NCBI GenBank assembly: GCA_963978905.1 | Contig: OZ022256.1 | Span: forward strand, 18,077,231 to 18,141,230 | Length of the DNA stretch: 64,000 nucleotides | Source: Trichostrongylus colubriformis | Lineage: Eukaryota > Nematoda > Chromadorea > Rhabditida > Trichostrongylidae | Direction of reading: 5' to 3' | In this document: positions 57,601 to 64,000 of the stretch, one piece after another | How positions within the stretch are numbered: position 1 is the stretch's first letter | Layout of the letters: each line of letters opens with the position of its first letter | Notes under the pieces: generated by a model | Seen by the model: the letters and a program-made list of their open reading frames with translations, nothing else | What the model was told of the DNA's origin: nothing | Database searches by the model: none | Made by a program: the position numbers and the translations under genes

Positions 57601-59063
57601 TTGGCGATATATTAGAACAAAGGGCAAGCACTCGACCAAGGGTGTTTTCGTCTGTTAATAATAGTATTGATAATAATATAATGAATCAATAATATGATGA
57701 AGAATGATTGGTAGTAAACAATAAGGACAGTGGTGATTAACAATAATCGCTACTATATAAAAAATAATAGGTTGGCAAGTAATTGTTGAATGAGTTCATT
57801 TAAGGTTTTACTGTTGTCGCAAAGGGAATAAAGCGCAGGTGTTGCCTCGTCGAATGTCGGATTAACCCAAAAATCTCGCATTTTTCATCGATATCTTCTA
57901 AAAGTCACTGCTGTGGTCATCTTCTACACTTAGGAGACCCTAAGCTCCTTTGCCTTCACAGCGTTGTCTCCGGTAAAGTATGTTTGCTGATCTTGTTACC
58001 GAAATTTGCGAAGAACATGTTCTTGAGGGTTAATAATTAATTCTGTCTAATCGAGGGTCATTCAAAGAAAACATTACTTTGAAATACTCGGAGAAACATG
58101 CTTATTCATGTCCTTTTATTAAAATCTGGTCGTTTCATGCAGATGACTATTATTCGTCTATTCTGTACAGGCTCGTCATCGAGTAATTTTCGATATACTC
58201 GATGCGTCTACAAACTCATAGTTTTCGATAAGCATTGCACAAATTTCTGAAACGTCTCTTATGTACCTGTACCCTTGTTTAAATCTGAACCAAAAAAAGC
58301 GTGGACTAACTGGAGAGATGTGGTGAAATTCCAGCGAGCAGTGAGCTACATATTCGCCTAGAAAGAATCGTTAATGGAAAAATTAGTTTCTTTGTTACCC
58401 TTATATGTGCTATGTTGTATTTGCCTAGTAAGAGCCCCATACAAAATTTCAGACTGGTTGAAGCTTGTTCTTCAAATAACGACAAATATCTTCGTAATGC
58501 TACTCCTACTGCGAGCTTCACCTATATAAAGGAATCTGAAATTTAAACAGCTTTAAAGAATTCTTAAGGAATCGCAAGAAGATTTCCGGTGCACACATTG
58601 CTAATGCATGATGATACGGGCTGACGAATGCCAGGACAGATTGTTTTATATTATTAATTTATTGCTTCTCTGAAAAGTTTCACCTCGAACTGCACGCTTC
58701 AGTGGACGAGCTGTCTCTTGGCGGTTGGCACAAAAGGGGGAATTGATATAATTCGTGATGATGTTCAATAAGTGAAACAACGAACAGAAGCAAACAAGTA
58801 AAACAATAAATGGGAACAAGCGAAGAAATAAATACGAAAAATGTGTTTGTGATAGAAAATATACAATGAGATCACACTCGAAGTCATGGCAAGGCGTCGT
58901 GTACACAATAGCCTAACTACCAGCGAATACAAGCCAATACCGTAGACCAATAGATAAACAACAAAAATTGCCTTCCCGGTGTCTTAAGGTTTCCCATCAC
59001 CTGCTGTTTCAACCTGGAATGAGAATTGTGTTTGGAAAATCTTTACCTTCTTCGATCTATACA
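57601..59063. other. No gene; fold-back fragment at 58365-58475
   Basis: A partial arm of the 11891-12314 fold-back family lies at 58365-58475 (GAATCGTTAATGGAAAAATT, TATGTTGTATTTGCCTAGTA). AT-rich trinucleotide-like sequence lies at 57655-57770. No gene recognised. Confidence 0.4.
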
Positions 59064-59065
59064 TA

Positions 59066-61593
59066 CAATACCGCTCACATTTTTTGAAAAATCGACGGTG
59101 GGAGACGGATTAAACGGCACAAACGGTCGCCCCGTCATAACTTCGTTAAAAATGAATAAAATGAGAAAAAATTGGAAGCGTTAGATCCGTCTTGATGTGT
59201 CGAATTGAACGACCTATGAGATGTCGAATTTGGATAAGTAGGTCACTAGCTTCTCGGTAAAAGCCGCAAAGATTTCTTCAATTCTACCCTCAGGCAAGAC
59301 TCCGACTTTTTTCGGCTTACATTCACATGTTCATTTGTTGCTCGCCCACGTTCTGCACAAACATCATTTTTTTAGTGAGCTACCTCAAAGTTTCAGGATA
59401 CTTTTCAGCACCAAATGCCACAACATTTTCGAGAATTTTTAAGCTCATTTCGTCAGAATCGATGGACAAATTGAGATAACTCACCTATCACAGACTACTG
59501 GTTACGTACTGCAAGAACTACCTTGACTTCCGAATTACAGGCAAGCGCTTCTTCTGTGATAAAGCTTCAAACATCGGTAAACGGCGTACTTTGAACGCTG
59601 GATAATTTCCCTTCTCTTTCCTAAAATAACATTTCGATCAATGAAAATCGCATAAGGTCTTCGAATACAACATCCTACACTTCCAGAAAATGAAAGCGGC
59701 ATTGAAATAATGCACAGAATCATGAATTTAAAATGAGAGTTAATTGCCTATGAAAGAATGAATGTGGACGTAAACTAACTAATTTCAGACGAAGCTTATA
59801 CTGATGTATTCAGTGTCAAAAGTGCTGTTCATCGGTGTAGAGATTATCTCACTGCGAAAGTTTTGAACTTTTACCATTGTTCTTGTATTCTTTCCAAGCG
59901 TTGTCGGCTCCAACGCCGCTTTCTGACCCCTCAATTACTGGACAACGCTCAGCACGGATGAGGTCAGTAATACTCGCGGTATTATCACATCACATGAATG
60001 CACACTATTGACCTTCAGAACCGCCTACTGTCCCTTCGAACCAATGGACTTGGTTCGCAGCCTTGTACAGTTTAGCTTAGATGGTAGTTTTTTTTTATAA
60101 AGAATTTCTTCAAATATATTATATAGTGTTTGTATGACTTGAACTTTTATGAGTGATTTTCTGTTTTAACAGCTTATCGTAGAGGGTGATTACGGATTTC
60201 TACTTTGTGTATTTATCATTTGAATTAGTAATTTCTGCATTGTGTGCATTGATACCAGAAACACGATTATGTATAAAACTTCACGTGACAATTCCGCAGC
60301 GCACTTGTTCTAACGAGTTGGTTTGGTACTGTTCATTGAAATCAACTGTGAGAGTTTCCATATGCCAACACACTCTGTCCGTTATCACTATGCTCAGAAA
60401 CAGAGTTACCTTATCAAGCGGTTAGATGGCGCAGGCCGAGTGACCGCGGTTTGCAAGCACTCATTGAAATAATGATTCGTAGGGTTCGAATCCTTTGGTG
60501 CATACAACGTTTGCAAACGTGTGTTCGTGATTAGTTGTGTGCTCCTGCTTCCTTCGACCGGTTATTAAAGCAATGGCCCTCCAGTCCCTTGAAAAGAAGG
60601 GGAATGGAAGGATCACTGAGTAAGAATAGTAAGCGATTATGAAGGTCAATAGTGTGCATTCATGATGTGATAATACCGCTAGGTATTACTGACCTCATCT
60701 GTGCTGAGCGTTGCACAGTAATTTAGGGGTCAGCATGCGGCGTTGGAGCCGACAACGCTTGGAAAGAATACAAGAACAATGGTAAAAGTTCAAAACTTTC
60801 GCAGTGAGATAATCTCTACACCGATGAACAGCACTTTTGACACTGAATACATCAGTATAAGTTTCGTCTGAAATTAGATAGTTTACGTCCACATTCATTC
60901 TTTCATAGGCAATTAACTCTCTTTTTAAATTCATGATTCTGTGCATTATTTCAATGCCGCTTTCATTTTCTGGAAGTGTAGGATGTTGTATTCGAAGACC
61001 TTATGCGATTTTCATTGATCGAAATGTTATTTTAGGAAAGAGAACGGAAATTATCCAGCGTTCAAAGTACGCCGTTTACCGATGTTTGAAGCTTTATCAC
61101 AGAAGAAGCGCTTGCCTGTAATTCGGAAGTCAAGGTAGTTCTTGCAGTACGTAACCAGTAGTCTGTGATAGGTGAGTTATCTTCTCAATTTGTCCATCGA
61201 TTCTGACGAAATGAGCTTAAAAATTCTCGAAAATGTCGTGGAATTTGGTGCTGAAAAGTATCCTGGAACTTTGAGGTAGCTCACTAAAAAAATGATGTTT
61301 GTGCAGAACGTGGGCGAGCAACAATTGAACATGTGAACGCAAGCCGAAAAAAGTTGGAGTCTTGCCTGAGGGTAAAATTAAAGAAATCTTTGCAGCTTTT
61401 ACCGAGAAGCTGGTGACCTACTTATCCAAATTCGACATCTCATAGGTCGTTCAATTCGACACATCGAGACGAATCTAACGCTTCTAATTTTTTCTCATTT
61501 TATCCATTTTTAACGAAGTTATGACGGGGCGACGGTTTGTGCCGTTTAATCCGTCGCCCACCGTCGATTTTTCAAAAAATGTGAGCGGTATTG
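59066..61593. mobile_element. Large palindromic element, 2528 bp, arms about 950 bp
   Basis: The arms 59066-60017 and 60641-61593 are inverse copies with only scattered differences by eye, around a 623-bp unique spacer. Ends read CAATACCGCTCACATTTTTT and its inverse, flanked by TA on both sides (59064-59065, 61594-61595). A 62-codon frame appears in both arms in inverse orientation (59535-59723 minus, 60933-61121 plus), a consequence of the palindrome. No transposase motif in arms or spacer. It is the best preserved of three related copies in 13 kb. Confidence 0.88.
60425..60510 (+). repeat. tRNA-like segment in the palindrome spacer
   Basis: GGCCGAGTG (like the A-box and D-arm of Ser/Leu tRNAs) and AGGGTTCGAATCCTT (B-box) are about 45 bp apart. 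The acceptor and anticodon stems do not form a valid tRNA, so a SINE or tRNA pseudogene is inferred. Confidence 0.4.
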
Positions 61594-61595
61594 TA

Positions 61596-62589
61596 TTTCG
61601 TCGCCCTAGATGTCAACGGCTTCAAATCGTAAATAGGGACTCGCTTCTGTCTTGGTTTCCGGATCCTTCGTTTATATCGCTTTCCATCGGATACGTAGTG
61701 CTAGATCTGATCGCTAACTATCGGAGGTGATTCGGAATTTCGAACATTTCTGAATATTAGTCGGGAGTGAAAAACAGAGGCTAGTGAAGATTATTGAGAT
61801 GACTTCTAGATTGAAGGTCTGCGCATCAAGCTCTCCTCATTTGGTTGAGGCTGTCTGTATGTTCATCTCTGAAAGTTAATGAAAAAGGTCGCTCTGCTGA
61901 ATTGTGAGTAAAACCTCCACAAAGCGACACAGCAGGAGATAATTCTTCTGTCCACAGGACTTCCTCCACAGGGGTTGTCCAGGGAGATGAGGCAAAAGGC
62001 GTTGACTCTGGCGCTAATGTGCTTTTACGCACCTCAGTATCGATAGCATTTGATTCACCTTCTCAGCTTTGAGGGCTAAATCACAATTTACCATGTACGG
62101 CATCAACTCGCTAGCTAGAGAAGTTGCCTGTGCAAAAACTTGCCATTTTCAGTCAAAGGTCTACTGCGAAATGGGAGACTTTGCTATGGTACTAAAGCGT
62201 ATGTAGACACATGTGCATCACCGTCTTCCACTCCTCCCCCGCCATCCCTTACCTCGCCAATTTCTGTTATTTCACGGGGAGCTTTCGTGAAATCGCTAAG
62301 GGCGAAAATCAACGCTCTCTACATTACTCTCAACTGGCGAAGTGAATAAGAACAGTAGTATCGATTTCTTGATCTTTTGGGCGTGTTTTATCCATATCGT
62401 CTCGATCTTCGACTGAATTTTTGAGTGTGATAACCTTCGCAGAATGATCACTGGATATTCTTCCAATGAAAGTCGTTCTCAAAACCTTTCTTAATGATGC
62501 CTCGAAACTTATCTAGCGTTAACAATGAATTTTAGCCATGTATTATTGCAGAACTTGGTTCGTTTTCAGACTCACTTTCACTGATCCGA
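61596..62589. other. No gene recognised
   Basis: Nothing recognisable; a pyrimidine-rich stretch (TCTTCCACTCCTCCCCCGCC) lies near 62224. Confidence 0.35.
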
Positions 62590-63008
62590 ATGTCGGTGAC
62601 ACAGTTTGGACTCTCGACCATCAACTCCTTCATTTTCGGATTTGTGTCACTCATGCTCAACATGTTCTTGATCTATGTTACAAGGAGAAGAACCACTCGC
62701 TTACTCGGCGCCTACAGGCACATCATGATTGCTTGGGCTGCATTCGACGCGTGCCTCAGTGCTGTGGACATCGTGAGCAGTCCAGTGAGTGTAGATTTCA
62801 CAAGAATCCCTTTGCAAAGATCCTTTTAGAAAGTGGGACGGTTTTCTCGAAAAAAAATTGCAAATATCATTCAACAGGAAGTACAGAAGCCGCCTGTTCC
62901 ATGATAGGACTCTGTCACTTCCTTGTAGGAATACGTGTATGTTTAGCATCTTTGGGATTAAGGCCATTCCTGATGTTTCCTCATTTTATCGGTGTCTGTT
63001 TTTTCTGA
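62590..63008 (+). pseudogene. Str-class chemoreceptor fragment
   Basis: The first 65 codons (62590-62784, from MSVTQFGLS to DIVSSP) match exon 1 of the receptor at 23986 in layout. There is one membrane segment (INSFIFGFVSLMLNMFLIYV), a LLGAYRHIMIAWAAFDACLS loop and second segment, and a donor GTGAGT after the same SP residues in phase 0. An acceptor TTTTCAG lies 21 bases before the ATG. The next exon-like segment (62873-63008, with FLVGIRVCLASLGLRPFLMF) is in a phase that does not join exon 1 and ends in a stop, and no later exons were seen. It is probably a truncated or frameshifted copy. Confidence 0.6.
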
Positions 63009-63631
63009 TGAAAAATTTGAAAATTTATTTTGGTATTCGGCAGTACCCTTTCTACGAGCTTGATGGAACTTCAACCTTTTCGAGAGAGTTACGGATAATG
63101 CTTAATGTCTGTACAGTCTGATTACGATGAGGCGGCTTTCTCAGCGCTAAAACGGAGTAACTTAGCAATGTCCATTGAAGCTGAAACATCCAAACAACCA
63201 TAATTGGAATGACTTAGATTTCAAGTGGATGCTATCGCCGTAAAAGGGGACATCCCGTTATGGGAGCCACTTTTATCTGAGCCTTTTATCTCTTAGGCAA
63301 AAATATGTAAATGCTTGAGTGTACAGATTGATTCCTCGAGGATATCTCGGGGATGCCCAGGTGCGCAACTTTTTAAAAGATGCCTCTTGCGGTAGCACCT
63401 CCAAGTATAGTCAAAACAGCACAGTTAATGTTATTGCTAATGTTTATTACGTTGCTAAGGCAAGCGGCAAGCGAAAACAAGAGTTAACAAACGGAACATC
63501 AAATTAACGGAACATCAACAAACATAATAAACCAGCAAATCAAAATTCAGAATTCACAATCAGGGTATACAACACTCCCAGTTAATGCACGCATTTTATC
63601 AATCAGAAGTGGACTGCTGAACTCCAAGGAA
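63009..63631. other. No gene; 3' tail of a non-LTR element
   Basis: The right part (about 63480-63631) is the 3' noncoding tail of the minus-strand retroelement that follows. It contains short repeats (ACGGAACATCAA twice near 63490-63520). Nothing else was recognised. Confidence 0.35.
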
Positions 63632-64000
63632 CTAGGACATGTATTTACCTAGTACTTTAGTCATACGTGGCTTAAACTGGTTAAAGTTGTCAGATGAGGC
63701 TACATTCTTTTTTAACCTATTATATAAGCTAGCCGCTCTATATGTTAAGCTTCGGGCCCTTACATTGGCTCTGGGTATGTTCAAAACAATCTTCAGCTCT
63801 CCGCCTCTGGTCGAGACCGAACCATCTCGTAGAAACTAAGAGAACCAAAATCCTTGATCTGGTACAGAAGCTTATATACCATGCACACATCGAAGATTTT
63901 GGGCCTTGATTCCAGCGTAGTAAGTCCCAGATATTTATTCCTAATAAAAGCCTTCGGAATTCTTGAATGTAAAAAACTCTCATTCAGTGAGGAATATAAA
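63632..64000 (-). pseudogene. Non-LTR retrotransposon, C-terminal end of the RT protein
   Basis: On the minus strand, RNKYLGLTTLESRPKIFDVC followed by MVYKLLYQIKDFGSLSFYEM matches the region after the RT domain of CR1/Jockey-type elements (L-G-L-x-x-L-E-x-R-R-x-x-x-D pattern). After a one-base frame change near 63800-63810 it continues ELKIVLNIPRANVRARSLTY, then RAASLYNRLKKNVASSDNFN and a stop at 63632-63634. The element runs off the window's right edge. The frameshift marks this copy as inactive. Confidence 0.75.

Noticed and set aside
60425..60510. Possible functional tRNA-Ser/Leu gene
   Set aside because: B-box is good but acceptor and anticodon stems do not pair and the loop sequence is wrong; annotated as tRNA-like instead.
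59535..61121. Identical 62-codon frames at 59535-59723 and 60933-61121 as a conserved gene pair
   Set aside because: The frames sit in the two arms of one palindrome, so identity reflects the inverted repeat and not protein conservation; no domain recognised.

Overview
The window looks like gene-poor, repeat-rich DNA of a nematode, most likely a clade V (strongylid, hookworm-like) worm. This is an inference from four things: a complete Str-class nematode chemoreceptor gene, an intact mariner transposon of the bandit/Hsmar1 type first described from a hookworm, an antisense sequence matching the nematode spliced leader SL1 at 21 of 22 bases, and a Penelope-like retroelement with a GIY-YIG domain. 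No bacterial-style operons, rRNA genes, convincing tRNAs or CRISPR arrays were seen.

The only host gene I can reconstruct with confidence is a five-exon, 332-residue Str-type seven-transmembrane receptor on the + strand. Its exons lie at 23986-24177, 24273-24442, 32405-32597, 32648-32842 and 33447-33695, and every junction has GT/AG and compatible phase. Its second intron is about 8 kb and holds a fold-back repeat fragment, a deleted mariner, a decayed Penelope-like element and a transposon nested in that element. A broken relative of the receptor lies at 62590-63008. A short exon-like segment sits at 19218-19301.

The left third (1-23 kb) is a patchwork of fold-back elements and MITEs (1468-2482, 3510-3748, 11891-12314, 12388-12881), deleted mariner-type elements (9221-10080, 17456-18381), tRNA-like SINE fragments, and a 910-bp TIR element with two unrecognised reading frames (22531-23440).

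The middle (34-43 kb) is an 8.3-kb block of tandem repeats that interrupts a 110-bp repeat unit. It contains a 73-bp duplication, a pair of ~170-bp direct repeats, a 368-bp satellite with a cleanly inserted 223-bp MITE (8-bp target duplication), and a 117-bp satellite of about 29 monomers that includes a tandemly duplicated 1525-bp higher-order block.

The right third has a deleted mariner relative (44480-45194), the intact mariner (45565-46848), and three long palindromic elements of one apparent family (48710-50307, 50993-52445, 59066-61593) with CAATACC-like ends and TA target sites. It ends in the 3' end of a non-LTR retrotransposon on the minus strand. The palindromic family is the best candidate here for something not yet described. 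All identity statements are by eye; no alignments or database searches were run.
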